From NCBI GenBank assembly GCA_030151565.1, contig JASLDM010000039.1, positions 1-43,095 of the forward strand: a stretch of DNA of 43,095 nucleotides, read 5' to 3'. The translations under genes and the position numbers were made by a program. This DNA is from Flavobacterium sp. (GTDB lineage: Bacteria; Bacteroidota; Bacteroidia; Flavobacteriales; Flavobacteriaceae). The notes beneath the pieces are model-generated. The model had not been told where the DNA came from and did not search any database. It saw only the letters and a list, made by a program, of their open reading frames with translations. This document shows, one piece after another, positions 24,707 through 33,945 of this stretch (positions within the stretch are counted from its first letter, which is position 1; each line of letters begins with the position of its first letter).

Positions 24707-25192
24707 CTATTTAAAAAACCTACTATGCCAACTCTCCGCCGCAGGAACTTCCCAAAAATCTTTGAATTCTCCTAAATCATTGACTAGATTATTAAATACA
24801 ATAGTTTCAGCAGAAACCGCTTTTGATTTAGCCATCTTTTTAAAGTCTGCCAAATCTTTATAAGCGATAAACTCACCTGTTCTAAAAGTAACGTTCATTT
24901 TATCCATCAAATCAACCTCAAATTGTTTTTCTAGATCTTGAATCACACGTACAGATGCATCGATAGAACAGCCCGAAGCAGCGTGTACTTCTTGATCTAC
25001 CACTAAAACAATAAATCTATTGTATCTAACAGTAAAAGACGTCTGCAATGGAGTTGAATGCGCTACCCATTGTTCTGTAAATTCTTGTAATTTTTGTTCA
25101 ATCACTTGAACCTCTTCATCTGAAAATTTACGATTGGATTGGTAGATCCAAATTCGCGAATGATCAGGCATTTCTTCAAAGGGTACATACAT
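24707..25192 (-). CDS. Conserved Bacteroidota protein (often labelled 'ABC transporter ATPase')
   Basis: This 161-residue protein begins MYVPFEEMPDHSRIWIYQS. It is a small soluble protein widespread in flavobacteria. It is often annotated as an ABC transporter ATPase, but no Walker A or signature motif is present, so that label is not supported. The most notable stretch is VDQEVHAASGCSIDASVRVI near residue 85, with a conserved-looking His and Cys. The gene begins 3 nt after the CCG-domain protein, so it is in that operon. Confidence 0.7.
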   Translation of the reverse strand: MYVPFEEMPDHSRIWIYQSNRKFSDEEVQVIEQKLQEFTEQWVAHSTPLQTSFTVRYNRFIVLVVDQEVHAASGCSIDASVRVIQDLEKQFEVDLMDKMNVTFRTGEFIAYKDLADFKKMAKSKAVSAETIVFNNLVNDLGEFKDFWEVPAAESWHSRFFK

Positions 25193-25195
25193 AAT

Positions 25196-25987
25196 TTATA
25201 AATCTTCCGCGTTTGCAATTAATTCAGCAACGTCTAATACTTTTACTTCTTGCTCTTTATCTTTAAACTTCACCCCATCTGTCAACATCGTGTTACAGAA
25301 TGGACAACCTGCAGCAATAATCTCAGGTTGCGTTTCAAGAGCATCTTCTGTACGTAGTACATTTACATCCATTGTTCCCTTTTCAGGCTCTTTAAACATT
25401 TGAGCACCACCAGCACCACAACACAAACCATTTGCTCGTGAGCGCTTCATTTCAACCAACTCTGCATCAAGCTTTTCAATAAGCTGTCTTGGTGCTTCGT
25501 AAACTTGATTGGCTCTACCTAAATAACAAGGATCGTGAAAAGTAATACGTTTTCCTTTAAATTGACCACCTTCAATAGTTAATCGTCCATCATCTAAAAG
25601 AGATTTTAAAAACTCTGTATGATGTACAACTTCATATTTCCCGCCCAATTCTGGGTATTCATTTTTTATCGTATTAAAACAGTGAGGACAAGCGGTAACG
25701 ATTTTCTTAATCTCATATGCATTCATCACCTCGATATTCATCATGGCTTGCATTTGAAATAAAAACTCATTTCCAGAGCGTTTGGCAGGATCTCCAGTAC
25801 AGCCTTCTTCCGTTCCCAAAACCGCAAAAGAAACTTTTGCCTTATTTAATATTTTTACAAATGCTTTTGTAATTCTTTTAGCTCGATCATCAAAACTTCC
25901 CGAACATCCTACCCAAAATAAAACCTCAGGTTGTTCTCCTTTCGCCATCATTTCAGCCATTGTAGGCACTACTAAATTTTCTGACAT
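25196..25987 (-). CDS. (Fe-S)-binding protein, HdrB-like CCG domain
   Basis: This 263-residue protein has two CCG-type cysteine-rich domains. The first includes FWVGCSGSF near residue 26 and ACPHCFNTIKNEYPE near 100. The second includes ITFHDPCYLGR near 150, GLCCGAGGAQMF near 189 and GCPFCNTML near 228. These domains in heterodisulfide reductase B and glycolate/lactate oxidase subunits bind Fe-S clusters or disulfides. The physiological electron partner is unknown. The gene follows the membrane Fe-S protein with a 67-nt gap and is presumably its soluble partner. Confidence 0.88.
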   Translation of the reverse strand: MSENLVVPTMAEMMAKGEQPEVLFWVGCSGSFDDRAKRITKAFVKILNKAKVSFAVLGTEEGCTGDPAKRSGNEFLFQMQAMMNIEVMNAYEIKKIVTACPHCFNTIKNEYPELGGKYEVVHHTEFLKSLLDDGRLTIEGGQFKGKRITFHDPCYLGRANQVYEAPRQLIEKLDAELVEMKRSRANGLCCGAGGAQMFKEPEKGTMDVNVLRTEDALETQPEIIAAGCPFCNTMLTDGVKFKDKEQEVKVLDVAELIANAEDL

Positions 25988-26054
25988 AGTAATCTGTATA
26001 TTGAGTAATTAAACTACATTGATTTCCGCTGTAATTTAATTTTTTATTAGTAAA

Positions 26055-27380
26055 TTAATTTTCGTCTTTCCAGTTTAAGCGATCCATTTGGTTGTACTGC
26101 CATGGAGCCCCATTGTTTTCAATATTACTCATCATATTATTGAGTTCAATTGGTGCTGCACTTTGTTCCATTACTAAGAAACGACGCATATCCATAATGA
26201 TAGAAAGCGGACTAATACTGATTGGACATTCTTCAACGCAAGCATTACAAGTATTACAAGCCCATAACTCTTCAGGAGTAATATAATCATTTAATAAGGT
26301 TTTCCCGTCTGCAACGAAACTTCCATTATTGGCATCCATGTTTTTACTAACATCTTCTAAACGATCACGAGTAGCCATCATAATTTTACGAGGTGATAAT
26401 AATTTCCCCGTTTGATTTGCTGGACAAGACGAAGTACAACGTCCACATTCTGTACAAGAATATGCATTTAATAATTGAACCCAATTTAAATCCATTACAT
26501 CTTCAGCTCCAAATTTCTCTGGCTCACCTACCGGTTCTGCAGGAGCAGCAAACGGATCAGCGTTTGGATCCATCATCAACTTAACTTCTTGTGTAACTGA
26601 AGCCAAATTGTCAAACTCTCCTTGTGGATTAAGATTTGCAAAATATGTATTAGGAAATGCTAATAGAATGTGCAAATGTTTTGAATAATATAAGTAGTTC
26701 ATAAAGAACATAACTCCAATAATATGTCCCCACCAACAAATACGTTCAATCAAGGCAACAGTTCCTAAATCCATTCCGTTAAAAAGCGTTGCTATATGAC
26801 TCGAAATAGGAAAAGAACCTACTTGCGTATAATGGCTATAATTATTAGTTTGCAAATAGTAATCTGCGGCATTCATAACCAAGAAGAAACACATTAAAAT
26901 TGTTTCAATATAGATAATTGTATTAGCATCTTTTTTAGGAAACCCTTCCATTTCCTTTTGATTAAAACGTTTTAGTTTTAAGATATTTCTGCGAATCCAA
27001 AAAACCACAACAGCAAAAATCACCAAGAAAGCTAAAACCTCAAAAGTTGCGATTAAAGCATTGTAAAACGATCCTAAAAATGATAAAGCACGGTGAGTTC
27101 CGAACAATCCATCAATAATGATTTCCAACATCTCAATGTTGATGATAACAAATCCTACATAAACGAATATATGTAAAATACCTGCGATTGGTCTTTTGAC
27201 CATTTTAGATTGCCCTAAAGCAATCATCGCCATATTCTTCCAACGTTCTGAGGCACGATCTGTGCGATCTATTGAGCGTCCTAATTTAATGTTACGAACT
27301 AGTTTCTTTACATTTTTTGTAAAAAAACCAAACCCCACAACAAGTAAAATTAAAAATAAAATATTCCCTAAATACTCCAT
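26055..27380 (-). CDS. Membrane (Fe-S) protein, HdrC/NarI-like
   Basis: In this 441-residue protein the N-terminal part (about 1-260) has five or six hydrophobic helices (LGNILFLILLVVGFGFF; IFVYVGFVIINIEMLEIIID; LAFLVIFAVVVFWI) and histidines such as HIFVYVGF and HYTQVGSF that may hold heme. The C-terminal part binds two 4Fe-4S clusters: CTECGRCTSSCPANQ near residue 310 and CNTCNACVEECPISI near 375. This is the layout of membrane electron-transfer proteins that pair with an HdrB-like subunit. It and the next gene probably pass electrons between a quinone or heme and a thiol/disulfide partner. Which partner is not readable. Confidence 0.88.
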   Translation of the reverse strand: MEYLGNILFLILLVVGFGFFTKNVKKLVRNIKLGRSIDRTDRASERWKNMAMIALGQSKMVKRPIAGILHIFVYVGFVIINIEMLEIIIDGLFGTHRALSFLGSFYNALIATFEVLAFLVIFAVVVFWIRRNILKLKRFNQKEMEGFPKKDANTIIYIETILMCFFLVMNAADYYLQTNNYSHYTQVGSFPISSHIATLFNGMDLGTVALIERICWWGHIIGVMFFMNYLYYSKHLHILLAFPNTYFANLNPQGEFDNLASVTQEVKLMMDPNADPFAAPAEPVGEPEKFGAEDVMDLNWVQLLNAYSCTECGRCTSSCPANQTGKLLSPRKIMMATRDRLEDVSKNMDANNGSFVADGKTLLNDYITPEELWACNTCNACVEECPISISPLSIIMDMRRFLVMEQSAAPIELNNMMSNIENNGAPWQYNQMDRLNWKDEN

Positions 27381-27429
27381 AGTTGTTGTAATTGTGTCAA
27401 TGAATTGTTAGTTGATTTTTGTTGTTTAT

Positions 27430-28374
27430 TTATTCCCCCCCATTTACAGTCACTTCTTCTACTTCTGTTTGGTAAGGTGTCGCTTTCTTTCCAAAAACAG
27501 AAAAGTGAATGTATCTCTTCGGGTTTTCTTTTAAATCTCTCAATAATTGTTCTAGTTCTTTAGAAGCATTTTCTAAATTAGTGTAAAGTTTTTCATCTTT
27601 CATCAATTTACCAATCGAACCTTCTCCACGTTCTACACCACTTAGCAATTCCTCTATGTTTGCAGATGCTGCATCTAATTTAGCAAAAGTTGCATTAATA
27701 TCCAATGCAGTCAATGAATCTGAAAGTTTTGAAAAATTAGCACTTGTATGATTCAAGTTTGTCAACGTTCCTTCCAACTTAGGCTTGCTAGATACCATTA
27801 ACCCATTAACATTTGCTAAAGTTCCTTTCAATTCAGAAACAGCTCCTTTCAATTCTTGTTGTGTTTGCTCATCTAAGATTGCATTTACAGATACAATCAT
27901 TTTATTAGCATTTTCCAAAACCTCTGTAAGCTTTTTTTGAATTGGATCTAGCTGATCTTCTAATTTGTCTGTCATTCCCAATCGAACTCCCGATTTTAAA
28001 TATGCTCCAGAATCTGCATAATCTGTTGATGCGAAATCAGGTTCTATAGCGATATCTCTACCTCCGATAAAACCAGGCGAGTAAATATAAGCAACACTCG
28101 ATTTAGAAATATCAATTGGCTTTGTCATTAATATCTCTACAATTAATTTCCCCGAATTGCTTTGAAGATCGATGCGAGAAACTTTACCAACAACCAATCC
28201 ATTAATAGTTACATTTGAAGAAGTCGTCAATCCTTCAACATTTTCGTACTCTACATAGTATTTAACACTTTTATCAAATATGTTCTCTCCTTTCAAGAAT
28301 CCATATCCCCAAACGAACAAAGCGATTGCTGCTAAAACTAATACAGCCGTTTTAATTTCTCTAGATATTTTCAA
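27430..28374 (-). CDS. MlaD/MCE-domain lipid-transport protein
   Basis: In this 314-residue protein a single N-terminal membrane anchor (TAVLVLAAIALFVWGYGFL, about 9-27) is followed by an MCE domain of about 90 residues: YYVEYENVEGLTTSSNVTIN and GLVVGKVSRIDLQ. A long helical tail (about 140-300) carries repeated Leu/Asn heptads. MCE proteins move phospholipids between the inner and outer membranes. ATPase and permease partners (MlaE, MlaF) are not in this window. Its own -7 box lies 20 nt upstream and the amidase gene ends 51 nt upstream. Confidence 0.88.
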   Translation of the reverse strand: MKISREIKTAVLVLAAIALFVWGYGFLKGENIFDKSVKYYVEYENVEGLTTSSNVTINGLVVGKVSRIDLQSNSGKLIVEILMTKPIDISKSSVAYIYSPGFIGGRDIAIEPDFASTDYADSGAYLKSGVRLGMTDKLEDQLDPIQKKLTEVLENANKMIVSVNAILDEQTQQELKGAVSELKGTLANVNGLMVSSKPKLEGTLTNLNHTSANFSKLSDSLTALDINATFAKLDAASANIEELLSGVERGEGSIGKLMKDEKLYTNLENASKELEQLLRDLKENPKRYIHFSVFGKKATPYQTEVEEVTVNGGE

Positions 28375-28393
28375 AATACTGAATTTTAATGAG

Positions 28394-28401
28394 CAAAAAT
28401 A
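28394..28401 (-). promoter_or_regulatory. -7 box upstream of the MCE gene
   Basis: TATTTTTG on the - strand matches TAnnTTTG, 20 nt before the ATG. No TTG is found at the right distance upstream. Confidence 0.4.
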
Positions 28402-28425
28402 AACTTTTATCTATTAATCCCCTAT

Positions 28426-29544
28426 TTATTTTATAGCTTCTTGAACCGAAATCTTTTGACCTCCTTTATATGCTACAATAAAAGCAGATGTATATCCTTT
28501 GGATTTTGCTTCGGAAAGCATGCGTTTTGCAGCTTCATAATCTGATGTACGTGAATAAAAATATTTATTAAGCGTACCTTCTTTTTCCATAGTAACGTTT
28601 TTCAAACCATTAAAATTCTGAGGCTTTAATGCTAAAACACGATTACTTGCAGAAATTTGAACTTTAAAAACAACATCATTACTTGCACTAGTAGAAGCTT
28701 TAGGCGTTGATGCAGCTACTGGTTTCTCCGCAACTGGCTTTGGAGCACTAGAAGAAACAGCCCCAGAAGTACCTTTGCCATAATAATTGTTTTTATAACT
28801 GATGATTCCTTGAGCAATTGAAGTTGCTAATTCACGTTGACCAGCATCTGAGTTCAAATAAGCACCTTCTTCCTTATTCGAAACAAAACCTAATTCAATC
28901 AAGATACTCGGCATAAAAGCACCGTGCAATACCCAAAACGGACCTTGCTTAACACCTCTATTCTTTCTTTTCAAATCAGTGGTAAACCCGTCTTGAACTT
29001 TGCTAGCCAAATCAATACTTTGACTTATATAATCTTCTTGAACCAGAGTTAATCCAATAATAGATTCTGGCGATGACGGATCAAAACCAGCGTATCTCGT
29101 TTTATAATCATCTTCAAGAATAATGGCAGCATTTTCCTTTTTAGCTACTTCTAAGTTCGATTTATTATTACTCAATCCCATAACAAATGTTTCAGTACCC
29201 GAAGCAGAACTAGCAGCAACCCCATTACAGTGTATCGAAACAAAAACATTTCCATTCGCCTCATTTGCAATTACAGAACGGTCACGAACCGGTACAAAAA
29301 CATCCGTTTTTCTGGTGTACACAACTTCAATATCTGAATTTTTATTTAAAATTTCACCTACTTTCAAAGCAACTGCCAAAACAATTTTCTTTTCTACATT
29401 TCCAGAATGACTCGTTCCAAAATCTTTTCCTCCATGTCCTGGATCCAAAATCACTTTAAATTTATTATTAGATTGTGCAAACATTGAAAAAGTTGCAAAA
29501 AAAACAAAAAGAAGCGCTGTGAATTTTTCTTTACTAAAATTCAT
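28426..29544 (-). CDS. N-acetylmuramoyl-L-alanine amidase with SPOR-like C terminus
   Basis: The protein has 372 residues from ATG 29544 (MNFSKEKFTALLF). The longer frame to 29619 would add residues before the signal peptide and is rejected. The signal peptide runs to FAQ about residue 24. The Amidase_3 domain (about 30-255) shows zinc ligands and catalytic Glu: VILDPGHGGKDFGTSH, IHCNGVAASSASGTETF and ILIELGFVSNKEEG. After a low-complexity linker rich in Ala, Pro and Lys, residues about 300-370 form a SPOR-like peptidoglycan-binding domain (VFKVQISASN, KYFYSRTSDYEAAKRM). It cleaves the amide bond between muramic acid and the stem peptide, usually at cell division. Confidence 0.9.
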   Translation of the reverse strand: MNFSKEKFTALLFVFFATFSMFAQSNNKFKVILDPGHGGKDFGTSHSGNVEKKIVLAVALKVGEILNKNSDIEVVYTRKTDVFVPVRDRSVIANEANGNVFVSIHCNGVAASSASGTETFVMGLSNNKSNLEVAKKENAAIILEDDYKTRYAGFDPSSPESIIGLTLVQEDYISQSIDLASKVQDGFTTDLKRKNRGVKQGPFWVLHGAFMPSILIELGFVSNKEEGAYLNSDAGQRELATSIAQGIISYKNNYYGKGTSGAVSSSAPKPVAEKPVAASTPKASTSASNDVVFKVQISASNRVLALKPQNFNGLKNVTMEKEGTLNKYFYSRTSDYEAAKRMLSEAKSKGYTSAFIVAYKGGQKISVQEAIK

Positions 29545-29607
29545 ATAAATTAAATTTATAATTAAGTTTAAATTTGATAAAATTACATTTTTAAAAAAAA
29601 ATATATG

Positions 29608-29615
29608 TAAGTTTG
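29608..29615 (+). promoter_or_regulatory. -7 box upstream of lptD
   Basis: TAAGTTTG matches TAnnTTTG exactly and lies 48 nt before the proposed TTG start of lptD. No well-spaced TTG -33 element is found; the best, at 29574-29576, is too far away. Confidence 0.45.
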
Positions 29616-29662
29616 ACACGGCAAAAAACGAGCCATATTTTACAAAAATAGCACATATAGCC

Positions 29663-32338
29663 TTGCATACAAAAAAAAATCATATCGTTTTGTCTCTATT
29701 CTTTTTCACAATGCTGATTCAGTATTCGTATGCACAAGAATTCAGAACGCAAAGCAACTCACTATCCATTGAAAGACAAACAGATACCGTAAATATAAAA
29801 AACGACACACTTTCAATTCCTCAAGTAGTAAAACCAAAAACAAAAGACAGTTTACCCAAAAAGAAACCCTTTTTGGAAGGTATTGTATATAGGTCTGCTA
29901 AAGACTACGAAAAACTAGATCAAAAAAACAAAGAACTAACTTTATACAATGAAGCTGAGATAAAGTATCTTGACTTTGAAATCTCCGCAGGTAAAATTGT
30001 TTTTAATTACGAAAAAAATGAAATCTACGCTGGTAGAATCAAAGATAGTGTTGGAAAACTTGTTCAAAAACCTATTTTCAAACAGGGAGAACAAATAGTT
30101 GAACCTGATTCGATTCGTTACAATACCAAAACACAAAAAGCAATGGTTTGGAACTCTAGAACCTCTCAAGGTGAATTCCGTATCAAAGCTGATATTACCA
30201 AAAAAGAAAACGATTCTGTATACTTTATGAAAGATGTCATTTTCACCACAGCAAAAGACATCGAAAATCCAGAATATTATTTTAAAACACGTAAGGTTAA
30301 ATTTGTTCCTAAGAAAAAAGTAGTTACCGGAATGACAAATATGGTTATTGCCGACGTACCTACCCCGATTGGTTTGCCATTTGCTTTTTTCCCGATGACG
30401 GAAAATGCAGAATCTGGTTTTATTATTCCAACATTTGGAGATACGAATCTTCAAGGATATTATCTTCAAAATGGAGGATACTACTTTGCTATCAGCGACA
30501 AGGTTGATTTAACTCTTTTAGGAGACTATTATACAAACGGTAGTTATGCACTTCGCGGAGAAACGTCGTATGCAAAACGTTATAAATACAATGGAAGATT
30601 TGTTGCACGTTATGAAAATAATATTTTTGGCGAACGCGGATTACCCGACTACCAGAGAGCGTCAAATTACAACATTCAATGGTCGCATTCACAAGATCCT
30701 AAAGCCAATCCTGGTTCTCGTTTTTCGGCATCTGTAAATATGGGGAGTAGTCAGTATTTTAGACAAACCAATAACTCATATAACGTTGGTGCATCCTTAA
30801 ACAACCAAATGAACTCGTCTATTAGCTATTCCAAAAGCTTTGAAACCGTTCCACAAGTAAACTTATCTTTAGCAGCAACACACTCTCAATCAACCAATAC
30901 TGGAGACATCAATATGACACTTCCTACACTTCAAGTTAGTGTAGATCGTATTTTCCCATTTGCAAATGGTGATGGTCCTAAAAAAGGGTTGATCAAAAAC
31001 TTAAACCTATCGTACAACGTTAGAGGAGAAAACAGAGTTAGAACTAAAGAAGAATACTTTTTCAAACAAGCGATGTTTGATAGTATTAACTCAGGTTTCC
31101 AACACAGCATTCCTCTTTCTACAAACTTTAAAATACTAAAATACTTAAGCGTAACTGCAGGAGGAAACTATAACGAAGTTTGGTATTTCAATACAATTAA
31201 AAAAGAGTACGATCCTGAAAAAGGAAGAGTCATCGACAATAGAGTTAATGGATTCGACAGCTTTAGAACTTACAATTTAAACGCGAGTATTGGTACTACT
31301 GTATACGGAACATTTAACTTCGGTAAAGACGCTAAATTACAAGCTATTCGTCACGTAATGCGTCCAAATATGAACTATTCGTACACTCCGAGTTTTGACC
31401 GTTACTTCGACACTTATGCCATAGATGCATCTGGTCGTACCTTTGAAGAATACACCCGTTTTCAAGGCGGTATTTTCGGAGCTCCAGGACAACACTATTC
31501 CAATATAGTAAGTTTTGGAGTTGGAAACAGTTTTGAAGCCAAAGTAAGAGATGATGAAAGTGAAACTGGCGACCCTAAGAAAGTAATGCTTTTAAACACA
31601 TTAAATCTATCTTCTAGCTATAATATCTCTGCAGATTCCCTTAAGTTAGCTCCACTAAGAGTTAGCGCTGGTACTGGTCTGTTCCAAGATAAAATGCAAA
31701 TCAACTTTGGAGCAACTCTTGACCCATATGCCATTGATAATTCAGGAAGACGTATTGATAAATTCAACATTGACAATGGAGGAAGTCTTCTGCGTATGAC
31801 CAGTGCAAACGTTACCATCAACTGGTCTTTGAATAGTGAAGAACCTTTCTTTGGGACTGGTCAAAATCAAAGCAAACAAAACGTTCAAAACGGGGGACGT
31901 GGAGATGATTTATTTGGACGAAGCACTGATTTAAGCGATGGAAGAAACAGTATGTTTGACGAGGAAGAAGAACGTCCGTTTACAGGGTTTTATAGCGCCA
32001 AACTACCTTGGGATTTAACCTTTGCATATTCCTTAACATATTCAAATACAAACCGAAATAGCCAAATCACCAATAACTCCGTTATGGTTTCTGGAAATAT
32101 AGATATTTCACCTAAATGGAAAGTAGGTTTTTCTTCTGGTTATGATTTTGTACAAAAAGGAGTTACGTTTACCCAATTGCGTTTTGAACGTGATTTATTG
32201 AGCTGGCGCATGGATTTCAACTGGGTTCCTATTGGGGACTATACGAGTTGGGGCTTCTTCATAGGAATTAAATCATCTATGCTAAGCGACATCAAATGGG
32301 AAAAACGAAGTACACCAGACAAACGTTACCGCAATTAA
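29663..32338 (+). CDS. lptD: LPS-assembly protein LptD (outer membrane)
   Basis: This is an 891-residue outer-membrane protein. The start is a TTG at 29663 (reading as Met), since no ATG precedes the signal peptide HIVLSLFFFTMLIQYSYA, and the next ATG (29710) would cut into it. After the signal peptide, about residues 90-230 form the OstA/LptA-like beta-jellyroll (YNEAEIKYLDFEISAGKIVF, YAGRIKDSVGKLVQKPIF), and from about 240 onward a long beta-barrel with many alternating aromatic residues. It inserts lipopolysaccharide into the outer leaflet. It is divergent from the amidase gene and has its own -7 box. Sequence and length fit the Bacteroidota form. Confidence 0.9.
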   Translation: MHTKKNHIVLSLFFFTMLIQYSYAQEFRTQSNSLSIERQTDTVNIKNDTLSIPQVVKPKTKDSLPKKKPFLEGIVYRSAKDYEKLDQKNKELTLYNEAEIKYLDFEISAGKIVFNYEKNEIYAGRIKDSVGKLVQKPIFKQGEQIVEPDSIRYNTKTQKAMVWNSRTSQGEFRIKADITKKENDSVYFMKDVIFTTAKDIENPEYYFKTRKVKFVPKKKVVTGMTNMVIADVPTPIGLPFAFFPMTENAESGFIIPTFGDTNLQGYYLQNGGYYFAISDKVDLTLLGDYYTNGSYALRGETSYAKRYKYNGRFVARYENNIFGERGLPDYQRASNYNIQWSHSQDPKANPGSRFSASVNMGSSQYFRQTNNSYNVGASLNNQMNSSISYSKSFETVPQVNLSLAATHSQSTNTGDINMTLPTLQVSVDRIFPFANGDGPKKGLIKNLNLSYNVRGENRVRTKEEYFFKQAMFDSINSGFQHSIPLSTNFKILKYLSVTAGGNYNEVWYFNTIKKEYDPEKGRVIDNRVNGFDSFRTYNLNASIGTTVYGTFNFGKDAKLQAIRHVMRPNMNYSYTPSFDRYFDTYAIDASGRTFEEYTRFQGGIFGAPGQHYSNIVSFGVGNSFEAKVRDDESETGDPKKVMLLNTLNLSSSYNISADSLKLAPLRVSAGTGLFQDKMQINFGATLDPYAIDNSGRRIDKFNIDNGGSLLRMTSANVTINWSLNSEEPFFGTGQNQSKQNVQNGGRGDDLFGRSTDLSDGRNSMFDEEEERPFTGFYSAKLPWDLTFAYSLTYSNTNRNSQITNNSVMVSGNIDISPKWKVGFSSGYDFVQKGVTFTQLRFERDLLSWRMDFNWVPIGDYTSWGFFIGIKSSMLSDIKWEKRSTPDKRYRN

Positions 32339-32353
32339 TTTAAAATTACCATA

Positions 32354-32734
32354 ATGAAAAGAATAATAAACTCAAACCAGGCACCTGCTCCAATAGGTCC
32401 TTATAATCATTCTGTTCTTGCAGGTGGATTCTTATTTATTTCAGGACAAATTCCTTTTAATCAAGCAACAGAAACCTTGATAACAACAGGAATCACAGAT
32501 GAGACTAAACAAGTTATGGAAAATTTAAAAGCCATTTTAACCGAAGCTGAAATGACTTTTGAAAACGTAGTAAAAGCAACAATCTTTATCCGCAATATGG
32601 ATGATTTCGGTACCATCAACGAAATTTATGGCAGCTATTTCCAAAAAGAAACAGCTCCTGCAAGAGAGTGCGTACAAGTAGAAAAACTTCCTAGAAATGT
32701 CAATATTGAAATTTCTATGATTTGTACGAAATAG
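32354..32734 (+). CDS. ridA: RidA family reactive intermediate/imine deaminase
   Basis: This 126-residue protein hydrolyses reactive enamine/imine intermediates such as 2-aminoacrylate, released by PLP enzymes including the threonine dehydratase encoded in this window. The family signature is clear: APAPIGPYNHSVLAGGFLFISGQIP at residues 10-34 (quoted in part), ENLKAIL, ARECVQVEKLPRNVNIEI with the catalytic Arg104 and Glu119. It starts 15 nt after lptD. The last 20 bases overlap the end of the convergent mgsA gene. Confidence 0.93.
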   Translation: MKRIINSNQAPAPIGPYNHSVLAGGFLFISGQIPFNQATETLITTGITDETKQVMENLKAILTEAEMTFENVVKATIFIRNMDDFGTINEIYGSYFQKETAPARECVQVEKLPRNVNIEISMICTK

Positions 32735-33089
32735 CAGTTAATAACAATTGTGCACTCGCTTCATTTGTAGCGAGTGGCACATTGTGAACATCACAAACGC
32801 GCAACAACATATTAATATCAGGCTCATGGGGATGCTTTCCAAGAGGATCTTTAAAAAACAACACCAACTGAGTCTGTCCTGTTGCTACACGAGCAGCAAT
32901 CTGCGCATCTCCACCCAAAGGTCCCGAAAGCATTTTTAACACTTCAAAACCCTCTTTTTCAACTAAAGAACCCGTTGTTCCTGTAGCAATAAGATTAATT
33001 CCATTTACTTCCAACAAGGCTTTGTTCTTTCTGATAAAACTTACTAATTCCTGCTTTTTATCATCGTGAGCAATTAACGCTATTTCCAT
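32715..33089 (-). CDS. mgsA: Methylglyoxal synthase
   Basis: This 124-residue enzyme turns dihydroxyacetone phosphate into methylglyoxal and phosphate, a bypass of lower glycolysis. Catalytic Asp61 is in SGPLGGDAQI and Asp91 in HPHEPDINMLLRV, with His88 and the N-terminal His8 in the active site. It is shorter than the 152-residue E. coli protein, mainly at the ends. It is the last gene of pfkA-gapA-kinase-mgsA, 2 nt after the kinase. It overlaps the end of ridA by 20 bases tail to tail. Clustering with pfkA and gapA puts the DHAP branch point next to its competitors. Confidence 0.92.
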   Translation of the reverse strand: MEIALIAHDDKKQELVSFIRKNKALLEVNGINLIATGTTGSLVEKEGFEVLKMLSGPLGGDAQIAARVATGQTQLVLFFKDPLGKHPHEPDINMLLRVCDVHNVPLATNEASAQLLLTAISYKS

Positions 33090-33091
33090 AT

Positions 33092-33943
33092 TTAATTATT
33101 TTGATGAAACTCCATCAAACCATCCAATGGCTTCTGATAGAACTTTCCAATGATTATTTGATTTTCCGCGAGTACTTCTTTAAATAAATCTTGTAAAAAA
33201 TAAGCAACCGAACCTACAAAATGAACAGGTACTTTCGTATGTTCTGGATGTTGTTTGATGTAATAATCTACAAAAAACTGCATTTGTCCACAAACCATTT
33301 CTTTAAAATAAGCATGTGCTTTATGTTCAATCAAGAAAGGTAAAAAAGAGGCCATATATGCATTTGGATTCTCCATTTTATAAAAATTATTCTTAATAAC
33401 ATCAGCATCTAAATCATATTTTTGTTCAAATAATTTACGTAGATCTTCTGGCATCGACTTTAAGTAATACCCTTTAATCATTAAGCGTCCAAATGCACTT
33501 CCACTACAGTCGTCCATTGCAATATACCCTAATGATTGCACGCGCTGATGCAATAGAGTTCCATCAAAATAGCTACAATTTGATCCTGTCCCATTTATAC
33601 AAACTATCGCCTGCTCTCCTATAGCCGTAGTGGCATAAACAGCCGCATAAGTATCCTCATAGACACAGCATTTTTCAGCTTGTTTAAAATAACCCTTAAA
33701 AAAATCTAAAACTATTTTTTTTGTACGCGGTGTTCCACAACCAGATCCATAGAAATAAAAAGAACGCACATTATCTTTATTCTCTTTAACTTCTGGTAAC
33801 TGATTCACACGCAGTTCAAATTCCTCTAAAGTAATAACTTCGGGATTCAGTCCTAGACTGGAAACCGAAGTTACTAAGTTGCCGAGATTATCATAAATAA
33901 TCCAGTCTGCTTTAGTGGAACCACTATCCACAATTATCTTCAT
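33092..33943 (-). CDS. BadF/BadG-type N-acetylglucosamine kinase-like protein
   Basis: This is a 283-residue ASKHA-fold kinase. IIVDSGSTKADWIIYD (residues 2-17) is the phosphate-1 loop and AIVCINGTGSNCSYFDG near residue 115 the phosphate-2 loop. DDCSGSAFGRLMIKGY is typical of the BadF/BadG/N-acetylglucosamine kinase family. The substrate is most likely GlcNAc or a related amino sugar, but this is not readable. The gene starts 2 nt after gapA, so it is in the glycolysis operon. Confidence 0.82.
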   Translation of the reverse strand: MKIIVDSGSTKADWIIYDNLGNLVTSVSSLGLNPEVITLEEFELRVNQLPEVKENKDNVRSFYFYGSGCGTPRTKKIVLDFFKGYFKQAEKCCVYEDTYAAVYATTAIGEQAIVCINGTGSNCSYFDGTLLHQRVQSLGYIAMDDCSGSAFGRLMIKGYYLKSMPEDLRKLFEQKYDLDADVIKNNFYKMENPNAYMASFLPFLIEHKAHAYFKEMVCGQMQFFVDYYIKQHPEHTKVPVHFVGSVAYFLQDLFKEVLAENQIIIGKFYQKPLDGLMEFHQNN

Positions 33944-33945
33944 TA

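Noticed and set aside
24707..25192. ABC transporter ATPase
   Set aside because: The protein is 161 residues and has no Walker A, Walker B or signature motif.
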